64,000 bases of DNA from an uncultured Tenacibaculum sp. (GCA_947493285.1 CANLQH010000001.1:930001-994000), one strand, 5' to 3'; shown: positions 14,835 through 24,498, counted from the stretch's first letter. Made by a program: numbers and translations. Notes: generated by a model from the sequence alone, not told the origin.

Positions 14835-16322
14835 TTAAGCTACTTTAAATTTTTGATTTTTAACCATATTTACCAATATATTAATATCATCTTTTAATAC
14901 ACGGTCATCTTCTAACTTAGCTACTTTACTTCTAATTAATTTAAAGTTTTCTTCAATAATAGGAGAAAATGTATTTGGTCTTCTAAAATCCATTGCTTGT
15001 GCTGCATACATAAATTCTATTGCAAATATTTTATCTATGTTTCCTAAAATTTGATTGAATTTACGTCCCGAAATACTTCCCATAGAAACATGATCTTCTT
15101 GCCCTAATGATGTCGGAACACTATCTGCTGAAGGCGGAAAGCACAATGATTTATTTTCAGTCACCAATGCTGCGGTAGTGTATTGAGGAATCATAAATCC
15201 TGAATTTAATCCACCTGCTTCGGTTAACAATCTTGGTAACCCAAACTTTCCTTCTAATAATAAATAACAACGTCTGTCTGCAATATTTCCTAATTCTGAT
15301 GCCGCGATTGAAGCATAGTCTAAAGCCATTGCTAAAGGTTGCCCATGGAAATTCCCTCCAGATATTGCTTCCGTTTCACTTAATACAATTGGATTATCGG
15401 TAACAGAATTCATTTCTATTTCTGCTAATTCTTTCAAATGCGCATAGGCGTTTCTTGAAGCTCCATGCACTTGCGGCATACAACGGATAGAATATGGATC
15501 TTGTACTCTAGGGAAACTCTTATCTTCTACATTTTGAGAATTTTTCAATAACATTCGCATACGCTCTGCTACTTTTAAGTTTCCTTTAAACGGACGAATT
15601 TTATGCAATTCTTCTTTAAATGGCGATACATTTCCTGAATACCCTTCTAAGGTCATAGCTCCAGCAACATCTGCTAAATCTAGCAGATACTCCATCTTTT
15701 TTAAACCTAAAATTGCATGAGCTAAAATAAACTGTGTTCCGTTTATTAACCCTAAACCTTCTTTTGCTTCTAAAACTATAGGTTCTAAGTTGTTCTTCGC
15801 CAACACTTCTTTCGCTGGCTCTATTTTATCACCTACCCAAAATTCTCCTTCTCCTAATAGTGGTAAAAAAAGATGTGATAATGGTGCTAAATCTCCCGAT
15901 GCTCCAACTGAACCTTGCTCAGGAACTACTGGTAATAAATCATTCTCTATAAAATATATTATACGATTAATCATTTCTAACCGCACTCCCGAAAATCCTT
16001 GACATAAAGCCTGTACTTTACAAATCATCATAATTTTAGAAAGCTTCTTATCAATAGGATTTCCCACTCCTACCGCGTGAGTAATTAATAAGTTTTCTTG
16101 TAACTTACTAGTCTCCTCTGGTGTAATTTGCACGTCACACAATGGTCCAAAACCTGTATTGATTCCGTAAACAGCAGCATCTGAATTTGCCATTACTTCT
16201 ACCTTCTCCCTACATACATTCACTTTCTCTTGAGCTTCTGCTGTAATCTCCGCTTTTAAAGTTCCATCTGCAATGGCAATTACTTTATCTACCGTTAATT
16301 GATCTATTCCGTATTTAAACAT
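14835..16322 (-). CDS. hutH: Histidine ammonia-lyase
   Basis: The 495-residue enzyme deaminates histidine to urocanate. The MIO prosthetic group forms from Ala-Ser-Gly in VGASGDLAPLSHLFLPLLGE, and other signatures are YGINTGFGPLCDVQIT, GLALINGTQ-like GLGLINGTQFIL and QEDHVSMGSISGRK. A longer frame starts 23 codons upstream, but ATG 16320-16322 gives the family start MFKYGIDQLTVDKVIA and leaves room for a promoter: TAACTTTG on the minus strand at 16343-16350 with a TTG 20 bases further up. It forms an operon with hutU and is divergent from a LysR gene. Confidence 0.95.
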   Translation of the reverse strand: MFKYGIDQLTVDKVIAIADGTLKAEITAEAQEKVNVCREKVEVMANSDAAVYGINTGFGPLCDVQITPEETSKLQENLLITHAVGVGNPIDKKLSKIMMICKVQALCQGFSGVRLEMINRIIYFIENDLLPVVPEQGSVGASGDLAPLSHLFLPLLGEGEFWVGDKIEPAKEVLAKNNLEPIVLEAKEGLGLINGTQFILAHAILGLKKMEYLLDLADVAGAMTLEGYSGNVSPFKEELHKIRPFKGNLKVAERMRMLLKNSQNVEDKSFPRVQDPYSIRCMPQVHGASRNAYAHLKELAEIEMNSVTDNPIVLSETEAISGGNFHGQPLAMALDYASIAASELGNIADRRCYLLLEGKFGLPRLLTEAGGLNSGFMIPQYTTAALVTENKSLCFPPSADSVPTSLGQEDHVSMGSISGRKFNQILGNIDKIFAIEFMYAAQAMDFRRPNTFSPIIEENFKLIRSKVAKLEDDRVLKDDINILVNMVKNQKFKVA

Positions 16323-16342
16323 GTCTATTATTTCATTTTTTA

Positions 16343-16398
16343 CAAAGTTATTTTTATTTTTGATAACCAACAATATCATTATTATTAACAATTAATAA
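16343..16398. promoter_or_regulatory. hutH promoter with candidate LysR-type operator
   Basis: On the minus strand a -7 box TAACTTTG (16343-16350) is preceded, with a 20-base spacer, by TTG, a good Bacteroidota promoter. The TGATA-N8-TATCA inverted repeat at 16361-16378 overlaps the upstream half; it has the size and symmetry of a LysR-type site. A second inverted repeat TTATTAA-N3-TTAATAA (16382-16398) abuts the ATG of the LysR gene. Regulation of hutHU by the divergent LysR protein is inferred from this layout. Confidence 0.5.
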
Positions 16399-16400
16399 CT

Positions 16401-17285
16401 ATGAGTTATCAAATTGAATTACGTCATTTTCGATATTTTTTAGCGGTAGCTGAAGATTTACATTTTAGAAAAGCTGCCGAACGGTTATTTATTTCTCAAC
16501 CAGGATTAAGCCGACAAATCAAACAAATGGAAGATGATCTAAACATTCAATTATTTGTTAGACACAATCGAAAAGTAGAATTAACTCCTGCTGGTTTATA
16601 TCTTAAAAATGAACTTACTAGAAACCTAAAAAAATTAGATAATATTTTAGATTATGCTAAATTATTACAGGAGGGAAAACAAGGAAGATTAGATTTTGGC
16701 TATGTAGGTTCCGCTATGCAAGACATCATTCCCAACTTGTTAATTCAATTTAAAAAAGAGCATCCAAATACTCAGTTTGGGTTAAAAGAAATGGACAATC
16801 AAAAACAAATTGATAGTTTATTATCTCATGATATTGATGTAGGTTTTGTACGCTTAGATCAAGTGCCTAGAGGTTTAACTACAAAACCTATTTTAAAAGA
16901 ATCTTTCTGTTTAGTTTTACCCAAAGAGCATTCAATAAACAATACCAATTTTAAAGGTTTACATCAATTAAAAAACGAACCTTTTATTTTATTTGATCCA
17001 TCCTACAGTCCGTCTTATTATGAAAAAATAATGCAGATATTTAATGAACATAACTTCACTCCTATAGTTTCTCATAATACGATACATGCAGCTTCAATTT
17101 ATAAACTTGTTGAGAATGGCTTTGGCTTATCTATTGTACCTAAATCATTACAAAAAGGATATGACATGAATGTAAAATTTATAGAGCTAAACAACATTCC
17201 ACAAAAAACTACTTTATCAGTAGTTTGGGACAAGAATAATAGAAATCCGATATTAGCTTCACTTTTAGAAAAAATCAATTCATAA
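16401..17285 (+). CDS. LysR-family transcriptional regulator, divergent from hutHU
   Basis: The 294-residue protein has an N-terminal winged HTH (IELRHFRYFLAVAEDLHFRK, AAERLFISQPGLSRQIKQME, FVRHNRKVELTPAG) and a C-terminal periplasmic-binding-like effector domain (RLDFGYVGSAMQDIIPNLLI, HDIDVGFVRLDQVPRGL, GFGLSIVPKSLQ). Its ATG is 78 bases from hutH in the opposite direction, the classic layout of a LysR regulator and its target. Histidine or urocanate is therefore a plausible effector, though this is inference. No further gene of a hut pathway follows it. Confidence 0.9.
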   Translation: MSYQIELRHFRYFLAVAEDLHFRKAAERLFISQPGLSRQIKQMEDDLNIQLFVRHNRKVELTPAGLYLKNELTRNLKKLDNILDYAKLLQEGKQGRLDFGYVGSAMQDIIPNLLIQFKKEHPNTQFGLKEMDNQKQIDSLLSHDIDVGFVRLDQVPRGLTTKPILKESFCLVLPKEHSINNTNFKGLHQLKNEPFILFDPSYSPSYYEKIMQIFNEHNFTPIVSHNTIHAASIYKLVENGFGLSIVPKSLQKGYDMNVKFIELNNIPQKTTLSVVWDKNNRNPILASLLEKINS

Positions 17286-17340
17286 AACACGCCATAAATA
17301 GCACTTAAATAGAAATGATTATTTTTACATCATAGTTTCT

Positions 17341-17664
17341 ATGATTTTAATTTCAAAACATATTGTTCCAAAAGGCTTTGTAGGATTAACCTTATTCCCT
17401 TTTATCTTTTTAAAACGAAAAGATTTAAAACACAATGCGGAACTAATAAATCATGAAAAGATTCATTTAAAGCAGCAACAAGAGTTGTTGATCATTTTCT
17501 TTTATCTTTTTTATGGGCTTGAATGGTCTATTAAGCTTATTAAATACAAAAATGGTTTTCTAGCATATAAAAACTTAAGCTTTGAGCGTGAAGCATATAT
17601 GAATGAAAACAATCTATATTATTTAGAAAAGAGAAAGTTTTGGGCTTTTCTTAACTATTTATAA
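17341..17664 (+). CDS. Small membrane-associated protein with an HExxH motif
   Basis: The 107-residue protein starts MILISKHIVPKGFVGLTLFP and contains AELINHEKIHLKQQQELLII, giving H-E-K-I-H, the zinc-binding motif of gluzincin peptidases. A membrane-like segment (LIIFFYLFYGLEWSIKLI) follows. Further down, FEREAYMN could provide the third zinc ligand (E-x-x-A-Y). I recognise this as a conserved Bacteroidota hypothetical family; peptidase activity is only suggested by the motif. It stands between the LysR and icmF genes on the same strand. Confidence 0.65.
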   Translation: MILISKHIVPKGFVGLTLFPFIFLKRKDLKHNAELINHEKIHLKQQQELLIIFFYLFYGLEWSIKLIKYKNGFLAYKNLSFEREAYMNENNLYYLEKRKFWAFLNYL

Positions 17665-17695
17665 TCTCTAAAGAATTCTTATATCTTTTAAGAAA

Positions 17696-17735
17696 TTCGT
17701 AAATTGCACACCCAATTTTCTTTAAAATTTACGAA
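17696..17735 (+). promoter_or_regulatory. Inverted repeat overlapping the icmF start
   Basis: A perfect 10-bp inverted repeat, TTCGTAAATT (17696-17705) and AATTTACGAA (17726-17735), with a 20-nt spacer ends on the first base of the icmF ATG. It could be an operator or an RNA hairpin covering the start codon. Confidence 0.4.
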
Positions 17736-20700
17736 TGGAACAAATAGCACCTTATAAACCAAAACATAAAGTACGAATTGTAACTGCTGCATCTCTTTTT
17801 GATGGACACGATGCTGCCATTAACATAATGCGTAGAATTATACAATCTACTGGGGTTGAAGTTATTCACTTAGGACATGATAGAAGTGTTGAAGAAGTAG
17901 TAAACTGTGCAATTCAAGAAGATGCCAATGCCATTGCAATGACATCGTACCAAGGTGGACACAACGAGTATTTTAAGTATATGTATGACCTTTTAAAAGA
18001 GAAAGGTGCAGAACATATTAAAATATTTGGAGGTGGTGGTGGTGTAATCCTTCCTGAAGAAATTAAGGAATTAATGGATTACGGAATTACACGTATATAC
18101 TCTCCAGATGACGGTCGTGAATTAGGACTGCAAGGAATGATTAACGATTTAGTACAACAATCAGATTTTGCTATTGGTGATGTATTAAATGGAGAAGTAA
18201 ACAAATTAGCCGACAAAGAAATTGGAAGCATTGCTCGTGTAATTTCTTCTGCAGAAAACTTCCCAGAAGTTGCTAAAGAAAGTTTAGATATTATCCACGA
18301 TAAAAATAAAAATTCTAAAACCCCTGTTTTAGGAATTACAGGTACTGGAGGTGCTGGTAAATCGAGTTTAGTAGATGAATTAGTTCGTCGTTTTTTAATT
18401 GATTTTCCAGAAAAAACAATTGGATTAATTTCTGTAGATCCTTCTAAAAGAAAAACTGGAGGAGCTTTATTAGGTGATCGAATTCGTATGAATGCTATTA
18501 ATAATGACCGTGTTTACATGCGATCATTAGCTACTCGTCAATCGAATTTAGCCTTATCTAAATATGTAAATGAAGCTGTTGAAGTACTAAAAGCAGCCGA
18601 ATTTGACTTAATTATTTTAGAAACTTCTGGTATTGGGCAATCTGATACCGAAATCATAGAACACTCTGATACTTCTTTATATGTAATGACTCCTGAATTT
18701 GGGGCAGCTACCCAATTAGAAAAAATCGATATGTTAGATTTTGCTGATTTAGTAGCCATCAACAAATTTGATAAAAGAGGTGCTTTAGATGCGATACGTG
18801 ATGTTAAAAAACAGTACATGCGTAACAATAACTTATGGGATGTTCATATGGATGACATGCCTGTATTTGGTACGATTGCCTCTCAATTTAACGATCCAGG
18901 AATGAATACGTTATACAAACGTATTATGGATAAATTGGTTGAAAAAACAGGCGCTGATTTGAAATCAAATATGGAAATTACTAAAGAAATGTCTGAAAAG
19001 ATATTTGTAATTCCTCCAAGTAGAGTTCGTTATTTATCTGAAATCTCAGAGAATAACAGAGCCTATGACAAAAAAGTTGATGATCAAGTAATAGTTGCTC
19101 AAAAATTATATGGTATTCATCAAACTATTGAATCCATTACAAATTCGCCTGTTGAAATTATTAAAACAGGATTGAATGAGGATGAAATTTTACAACAAAC
19201 TCAAAATGATGAACAAGACTTTATAAAGCTTTTAATTGCTCAATTTGATAAAGTAAAATTAAATCTTGACCCTTATAACTGGGAGATCATTTTAAATTGG
19301 GCAACTAAAGTTCAGAAATATAAAAACCCAATTTACACGTTTAAAGTACGTGATAAAGAAATTAAAATTGAAACACATACTGAATCACTTTCACATTCAC
19401 AAATCCCAAAAGTAGCTTTACCTAAATATCAAGCTTGGGGAGATTTATTACGTTGGAATTTACAGGAAAATGTTCCTGGAGAATTTCCTTATGCTTCTGG
19501 ATTATATCCTTTTAAAAGAACAGGTGAAGATCCAACAAGAATGTTTGCAGGTGAAGGTGGACCAGAACGTACGAATAGACGTTTTCATTACGTAAGTTTA
19601 GGAATGCCTGCTAAGCGTTTATCAACAGCTTTTGATTCTGTAACATTATATGGTAATGACCCTGGACATAGACCTGACATTTACGGTAAAATTGGTAATG
19701 CTGGAGTTTCTATTTGTTGTTTAGACGATGCTAAAAAATTATACTCTGGTTTTGATTTAAGTCACGCAATGACATCTGTATCGATGACTATTAATGGACC
19801 TGCACCTATGCTGTTAGGTTTCTTTATGAATGCTGCTATCGATCAAAATTGTGAAAAATATATTAAAGAGCATGGTTTAGAAGTTCAGGTAGAAGCTAAA
19901 TTCAAAGAAGTTTACGATTCAAAAGGTTTAGAGAGACCTACATATCAAGGTGATTTACCTGAAGGTAATGATGGATTAGGGTTAATGCTATTAGGTTTAA
20001 CTGGTGACATGGTGCTACCTGCAGATGTATACGCTGAAATTAAAGCAACTACTTTAGCACAAGTTCGTGGTACTGTACAGGCTGATATTTTAAAAGAAGA
20101 TCAAGCGCAAAATACTTGTATTTTCTCAACAGAATTCGCATTGCGTTTAATGGGAGATGTACAAGAATATTTCATAAACAAACAAGTCCGTAATTTTTAT
20201 TCAGTTTCTATATCTGGATATCATATCGCAGAAGCAGGGGCAAATCCAATTACTCAACTAGCATTGACTTTAGCAAACGGATTCACCTATGTCGAATACT
20301 ATTTATCTAGAGGAATGGATATTAATAAGTTTGGACCAAACTTATCCTTCTTTTTCTCAAACGGAATTGACCCAGAATACTCTGTAATTGGTCGTGTTGC
20401 TCGTAAAATTTGGGCAAAAGCATTAAAATACAAATACAATGCTAACCCAAGAGCACAGATGCTAAAATATCACATTCAAACTTCTGGTCGTTCATTACAT
20501 GCTCAAGAAATTGATTTTAATGATATTCGAACAACGCTTCAAGCCTTATACGCAATCAATGACAACTGTAATTCATTACACACAAACGCATATGATGAAG
20601 CTATAACAACACCTACAGAAGAATCTGTACGTAGAGCAATGGCAATTCAGTTGATTATTAACAAAGAACTTGGATTAGCTAAAAATGAAAACCCAATTCA

Positions 20701-21166
20701 AGGAGCTTTTATTATTGAAGAATTAACCGAATTAGTAGAAGAAGCTGTATTACTAGAATTTGATAGAATTACCGAACGTGGTGGAGTTTTAGGAGCTATG
20801 GAAACCATGTATCAACGCTCTAAAATACAAGAAGAAAGCTTATATTATGAAACGTTAAAACATACAGGAGAATTCCCAATTATTGGAGTAAATACTTTCT
20901 TAAGTTCTAAGGGTTCTCCAACGGTTCAACCTGCCGAAGTAATTCGTGCAACGGAAGAGGAAAAGCAATTCCAAATTCAAACAAAAGAATTATTGAACAA
21001 AACCAATGATGGAAAAGTTCAAGAGCAATTAGCTATTTTACAACAAGCTGCTATTCAAAATGAAAACTTATTCGATAAGCTAATGGAAGCAACTAAATAC
21101 TGTTCTTTAGGTCAAATTACCCAAGCTTTATTTAAAGTTGGCGGACAGTATAGACGTAATATGTAA
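17735..21166 (+). CDS. icmF: Fused acyl-CoA mutase (IcmF type: B12 domain, G-protein chaperone, mutase)
   Basis: The 1143-residue protein has three parts. The N-terminal cobalamin domain contains [16 protein letters not shown] (His ligand near residue 25) and [14 protein letters not shown] MeaB-like GTPase has P-loop [20 protein letters not shown] near residue 205, TSGIGQSD and NKFDKRG (NKxD). The mutase domain (about 560-1100) begins [20 protein letters not shown]. The order matches IcmF, isobutyryl-CoA mutase fused to its GTPase. [14 protein letters not shown] has Phe where methylmalonyl-CoA mutase has the Tyr of R-Q-Y-A-G, favouring isobutyryl-, pivalyl- or isovaleryl-type substrates. It uses adenosylcobalamin and takes part in branched acyl-CoA metabolism. 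Confidence 0.92.
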   Translation: MEQIAPYKPKHKVRIVTAASLFDGHDAAINIMRRIIQSTGVEVIHLGHDRSVEEVVNCAIQEDANAIAMTSYQGGHNEYFKYMYDLLKEKGAEHIKIFGGGGGVILPEEIKELMDYGITRIYSPDDGRELGLQGMINDLVQQSDFAIGDVLNGEVNKLADKEIGSIARVISSAENFPEVAKESLDIIHDKNKNSKTPVLGITGTGGAGKSSLVDELVRRFLIDFPEKTIGLISVDPSKRKTGGALLGDRIRMNAINNDRVYMRSLATRQSNLALSKYVNEAVEVLKAAEFDLIILETSGIGQSDTEIIEHSDTSLYVMTPEFGAATQLEKIDMLDFADLVAINKFDKRGALDAIRDVKKQYMRNNNLWDVHMDDMPVFGTIASQFNDPGMNTLYKRIMDKLVEKTGADLKSNMEITKEMSEKIFVIPPSRVRYLSEISENNRAYDKKVDDQVIVAQKLYGIHQTIESITNSPVEIIKTGLNEDEILQQTQNDEQDFIKLLIAQFDKVKLNLDPYNWEIILNWATKVQKYKNPIYTFKVRDKEIKIETHTESLSHSQIPKVALPKYQAWGDLLRWNLQENVPGEFPYASGLYPFKRTGEDPTRMFAGEGGPERTNRRFHYVSLGMPAKRLSTAFDSVTLYGNDPGHRPDIYGKIGNAGVSICCLDDAKKLYSGFDLSHAMTSVSMTINGPAPMLLGFFMNAAIDQNCEKYIKEHGLEVQVEAKFKEVYDSKGLERPTYQGDLPEGNDGLGLMLLGLTGDMVLPADVYAEIKATTLAQVRGTVQADILKEDQAQNTCIFSTEFALRLMGDVQEYFINKQVRNFYSVSISGYHIAEAGANPITQLALTLANGFTYVEYYLSRGMDINKFGPNLSFFFSNGIDPEYSVIGRVARKIWAKALKYKYNANPRAQMLKYHIQTSGRSLHAQEIDFNDIRTTLQALYAINDNCNSLHTNAYDEAITTPTEESVRRAMAIQLIINKELGLAKNENPIQGAFIIEELTELVEEAVLLEFDRITERGGVLGAMETMYQRSKIQEESLYYETLKHTGEFPIIGVNTFLSSKGSPTVQPAEVIRATEEEKQFQIQTKELLNKTNDGKVQEQLAILQQAAIQNENLFDKLMEATKYCSLGQITQALFKVGGQYRRNM

Positions 21167-21181
21167 GCAAACAATGTTTCT

Positions 21182-21215
21182 AAAGAAGGAGTTTAATATA
21201 TTAAACTCCTTCTTT
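21182..21215. terminator. Bidirectional terminator between icmF and the LysM glucosaminidase
   Basis: A perfect inverted repeat of 15 bp per arm (AAAGAAGGAGTTTAA and its complement) with loop TATA and T-rich flanks lies between two convergent genes, so it can serve both. Confidence 0.85.
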
Positions 21216-22011
21216 ATTTTACTAATAAATCTTCTCCAATACTAATATTATTACTAGTAAGCCCGTTTACTTCTTTTAGTTTTTGAACAGATATATTATG
21301 TTTTCTTGCTATAGAGTACAAGGTATCTCCTTTTTGCACCTTATAATACTCAGCCTCTTTAGTAATCTCTTCTAATTTATTTGATTTGTTAGATTTAACT
21401 CTATCATACAAGTGTAAGTTATACTTTTTAATAATCCCTATTAATTTTTGAGGATACCTTTTATCGGTAGCGTAACCTGCTTTTCTTAATCCGTACGCCC
21501 AACCTTTATAGTTTGTATGTCCTAATTTAAATAAACTTGCATAGCGCTTTCTAGTTAACAAAAACTGCGAATGATCTTCATAAGAAGTTTCGGGATATTT
21601 ATATTTTCTAAAACATTCACCTTTTTCATCATCATCATGTGTTACGCTTTTACCCTGCCAGCCTCTATGGCATTTAATACCAAAATGATTGTTAGATCTG
21701 ATTGCCAAAGCACTTCTACCGCTACCCGATTCTAATACTCCTTGCGCCAAAGTAATACTAGCTGGAATCTTATGCTCATGCATTTTTCTTACTGCAATTG
21801 GGGCAAATTTTTGAATATATGCCACGGTATGATTCTTATTTGTTTTAACAGGTTTTTCTATTTGTTCTAATTGAGGCAACTCAGGATTTACTTCTTTCTG
21901 TTCCTCAAGAACAACCATTTTAGAAGAACTCTTAACTACGTTTTTATTTGAACCGCAACTTATCAACAAAAACGTACATACTACAATATAAAAAATCGAT
22001 TTTATTCTCAT
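21214..22011 (-). CDS. Glucosaminidase-type peptidoglycan hydrolase with LysM domain (lipoprotein)
   Basis: The 265-residue protein has a lipobox (TFLLISC, Cys at residue 19). The GH73-type glucosaminidase domain has catalytic Glu in ITLAQGVLESGSGRSALAIR, then NNHFGIKCHRGWQGKSV, FRKYKYPETSYEDHSQFL and GLRKAGYATDKRYPQKLI. A C-terminal LysM domain (KVQKGDTLYSIARKHNISVQ) binds peptidoglycan. It is predicted to cut the glycan strand in the periplasm during growth or division. The gene overlaps the upstream PLP-enzyme gene by one base, so the two are co-transcribed. Confidence 0.92.
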   Translation of the reverse strand: MRIKSIFYIVVCTFLLISCGSNKNVVKSSSKMVVLEEQKEVNPELPQLEQIEKPVKTNKNHTVAYIQKFAPIAVRKMHEHKIPASITLAQGVLESGSGRSALAIRSNNHFGIKCHRGWQGKSVTHDDDEKGECFRKYKYPETSYEDHSQFLLTRKRYASLFKLGHTNYKGWAYGLRKAGYATDKRYPQKLIGIIKKYNLHLYDRVKSNKSNKLEEITKEAEYYKVQKGDTLYSIARKHNISVQKLKEVNGLTSNNISIGEDLLVK

Positions 22012-23003
22012 TAAACTTTTATTAACTCTTGATTTTTATTCTTTAATTTTTGATTCACTCCAGCTATTCCTTGTAAACCTCCTGTGTGAATTACTAAAAT
22101 TTTGCTATTACTAGAAAATTGATTTTTTCCAATCATATCTAAAATTCCAAATAGCATTTTTCCAGTATAAATTGGATCTAACAGAATACCCACTTGTTCT
22201 TTAAACTTGTTTATAAAACTAATTAATTCAGCGTTATATTTTCCGTAACCTCCAAAATGATATTCATTTTGCAAACTCCAATTATCATTACTTTTTACAA
22301 ATTGATTGATTTCTTCTTGTAAAAAATCACCTTTCAAAGAAGGAAAACCAATTATTTTTTGATGTGCATTAGCTGAATTAATCAATCCAGAAATTGTACC
22401 TCCTGTACCTATAGCACAACAAATATAATCGAATTTCTCATCCTCTTTTGTTAAAATTTCTTCACAACCTTTAATTGCTAATTCATTAGTTCCTCCTTCG
22501 GGCACTAAATAAAAATCACCAAATTCATTTTTTAATTGATTTATAAAATCTTCGGATGTTTTATTTCTATAAGCCGACCGAGAAACAAACTTGAATTGCA
22601 TTCCATTTTTAGAGGCTTCTCGTAAAGTAGCATTCTTTGCTAATGTTTTATTAATATCAATACCTAGCTCTTCTCCTCTAATGATACCAACAGTACTAAA
22701 TCCTGATGATTTTCCTGCGACCGCTGTAGCTACAATATGGTTTGAAAACGCTCCTCCAAAAGTTAATAACGTATCTTTTTGGTGATTTTTTGCTTCTTCA
22801 ATATTATATTTAAGTTTTCGAAACTTATTACCAGAAACAAAGAGATGGATTTCATCCTCTCTTTTAATATAGAGTTCTATATTTTTCTCCTTTAAAGCTG
22901 AAAGAAAAACTTGTTGGTTTTCAGTTTTAAAATTTTGATTAAAAAAAGATGTATCAAACGTAATCAATATTAATATTTTAGAATGTAAAAATAGTAATTG
23001 CAA
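22011..23003 (-). CDS. PLP-dependent ACC deaminase/D-cysteine desulfhydrase family protein
   Basis: A fold-type II PLP enzyme of up to 330 residues. The PLP-binding Lys lies in HLFVSGNKFRKLKYN, with downstream FGGAFSNHIVATAVAGKSSG and the phosphate cup FDYICCAIGTGGTISGLINS. The family includes ACC deaminase and D-cysteine desulfhydrase; in Bacteroidota without further evidence the D-amino-acid reaction is more likely. The start is uncertain: the ATG at 23003 adds about 15 hydrophobic residues not typical of the family, and no other ATG precedes the conserved core, so a shorter non-ATG start is possible. It is coupled to the glucosaminidase gene. Confidence 0.85.
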   Translation of the reverse strand: MQLLFLHSKILILITFDTSFFNQNFKTENQQVFLSALKEKNIELYIKREDEIHLFVSGNKFRKLKYNIEEAKNHQKDTLLTFGGAFSNHIVATAVAGKSSGFSTVGIIRGEELGIDINKTLAKNATLREASKNGMQFKFVSRSAYRNKTSEDFINQLKNEFGDFYLVPEGGTNELAIKGCEEILTKEDEKFDYICCAIGTGGTISGLINSANAHQKIIGFPSLKGDFLQEEINQFVKSNDNWSLQNEYHFGGYGKYNAELISFINKFKEQVGILLDPIYTGKMLFGILDMIGKNQFSSNSKILVIHTGGLQGIAGVNQKLKNKNQELIKV

Positions 23004-23114
23004 TCTTGATTTTCAATCTAAAAAAAACATGAACTTAGCTAACGCCGAATTTAAATCATTAAAACGGATTCATATTTCTAAACTAGTTAGCGAAAATTTC
23101 AATCAAGAGCATAA

Positions 23115-23149
23115 AAAATCCCAAGCTTAAAAAGCTTAGGATTTCTTTT
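23115..23149. terminator. Bidirectional terminator downstream of DUF6952
   Basis: The stem AAATCC-C-AAGCTT (23117-23129) and AAGCTT-A-GGATTT (23133-23145) has one mismatch, and T-runs lie on both sides. It ends the minus-strand peroxiredoxin operon. Confidence 0.75.
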
Positions 23150-23165
23150 AAAAAGTTTTGAAAAA

Positions 23166-23423
23166 CTATTGATCTATAGAACCTAAAACACGTTTCATAA
23201 AACTATTTAACGCTTCTTTTTTAGGAGTTCCCTCTTTTATCATTTTGTTAACTTCAATAGCTCCGTACATATTTGATATCAACTCACCTATCACATCTAA
23301 TTCCTCGTCTTTTAAAGATGGAACCTCTGTTAAGGCTTCTAAAGTTTCTATCGTTTCTAATACGTAGTCTTGATCGTTTTCTTCAATAAAAGAAGTTAAG
23401 TGTTTAATAACTGGTAATTTCAT
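23166..23423 (-). CDS. DUF6952 family protein
   Basis: The 85-residue acidic helical protein, MKLPVIKHLTSFIEENDQDY then VLETIETLEALTEVPSLKDE, belongs to the family now called DUF6952, which in Flavobacteriia regularly follows a thioredoxin gene in a peroxiredoxin operon. Here it begins 2 bases after the thioredoxin stop. Its role is unknown; the context suggests a part in thiol-peroxide metabolism. Confidence 0.8.
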   Translation of the reverse strand: MKLPVIKHLTSFIEENDQDYVLETIETLEALTEVPSLKDEELDVIGELISNMYGAIEVNKMIKEGTPKKEALNSFMKRVLGSIDQ

Positions 23424-23425
23424 AT

Positions 23426-23734
23426 TTATACAACTTCGTTTACCAAGTCTTTCAATACATCAAACTTATTGGTTTGTACTTGATTTACAAATTTACCATC
23501 AACAAAAGTTGCAAACGTAGGTAAATTATCAACTGTAGCTAATTGTCTACTTTCTGGAAATTTTTCAGCATCTACTATAACAAAAACCATGTTTTCGTTT
23601 TCAGAAGATAACTTCTTAAACTTAGGCTTCATAATACGGCAGTTACCACACCAAGTAGCAGAATATTGCACTACCACTTTTTGATTTCCATTAACTAATT
23701 CAGCTAAATTATCTTGACTTAATTCTTGTACCAT
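23426..23734 (-). CDS. Thioredoxin family protein (CGNC)
   Basis: A 102-residue thioredoxin fold with the active site in VVQYSATWCGNCRIMKPKFK (C-G-N-C), the cis-Pro in VDNLPTFATFVDGK and no signal peptide, hence cytoplasmic. The atypical CGNC instead of CGPC should shift the redox potential. It stands between the peroxiredoxin gene (87 bases upstream) and DUF6952 (2 bases downstream), so it is the likely electron donor or partner of that peroxiredoxin. Confidence 0.9.
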   Translation of the reverse strand: MVQELSQDNLAELVNGNQKVVVQYSATWCGNCRIMKPKFKKLSSENENMVFVIVDAEKFPESRQLATVDNLPTFATFVDGKFVNQVQTNKFDVLKDLVNEVV

Positions 23735-23821
23735 AGTTTATATTCTTTTCGAAAGGAGCTCGTGCTCGACCCCTTCAATTGCCTCACACGAACTTTACCC
23801 TTTCTTTCTTTTATAATCTTA

Positions 23822-24463
23822 TTAGTTTACAGCTAAATACTCAGCAGTAGCTTTTGCATTAGGTTGCATTGCTTCTTTACCTTCTTCCCAGTTTGCAGGA
23901 CAAACTTCTCCGTTTGTTTGTACGTGAGCATAAGCATCGATTAAACGTAAAAATTCGTTTACGTTACGACCAACAGGCATATGGTTAATTCCTTCATGAA
24001 ATACAGTTCCTTCTTCATCAATTAAATAAGTAGCTCTATAAGTTACATTATCTCCTTCGACTTGAATGGTTTGTGTAGCTTCATCAAAAGTTTCGTTAGC
24101 AATATCTAAAATACCTAAGATTGAAGATAAATTACGGTTACTATCTGCCAATAAAGGATAAGTTACTCCTTCAATTCCACCATTATCTTTAGATTGGTTT
24201 AACCAAGCAAAGTGTACTTCAGGAGTATCACATGAAGCTCCAATTACCATAGTGTTTCTTTTTTCAAACTCACCTAAAGCTGCTTGAAAAGCATGTAATT
24301 CAGTAGGACAAACGAAAGTAAAATCTTTTGGGTACCAAAACAATAATACTTTTTTGTTATTGTTTGCTGCTTCTTCTAATACATTTACTTTAAATGTATC
24401 CCCCATTTCGTTCATTGCGTCAACGCTTAAATTTGGAAATTTCTTACCAACTAATGTAGCCAT
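23822..24463 (-). CDS. 2-Cys peroxiredoxin (AhpC/Prx1 family)
   Basis: The 213-residue peroxidase has peroxidatic Cys in FWYPKDFTFVCPTELHAFQA, the T-x-x-C triad, the conserved Arg in NRNLSSILGI/YRATYLIDEEG and resolving Cys in NGEVCPANWEEGKEAM. It reduces H2O2 and organic peroxides. A long frame begins at 24586, but the start MATLVGKKFPNLSVDAMNEM at 24463 fits the family, and a -7 box TACATTTG lies just upstream at 24499-24506. The operon continues with thioredoxin and DUF6952; katG is divergent. Confidence 0.94.
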   Translation of the reverse strand: MATLVGKKFPNLSVDAMNEMGDTFKVNVLEEAANNNKKVLLFWYPKDFTFVCPTELHAFQAALGEFEKRNTMVIGASCDTPEVHFAWLNQSKDNGGIEGVTYPLLADSNRNLSSILGILDIANETFDEATQTIQVEGDNVTYRATYLIDEEGTVFHEGINHMPVGRNVNEFLRLIDAYAHVQTNGEVCPANWEEGKEAMQPNAKATAEYLAVN

Positions 24464-24498
24464 CTTATATTTTTTATTAATTAATATTTTTTCAGCTG

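Noticed and set aside
17641..17734. A cobalamin riboswitch before icmF
   Set aside because: The gap is only 70 bases and lacks a B12-box-like GCCACTG string; only a simple inverted repeat is present.
23029..23130. A 33-codon plus-strand ORF (MNLANAEFKSLKRIHISKLV...)
   Set aside because: It ends inside the terminator of the opposite operon and has no family resemblance; too short to separate from chance.
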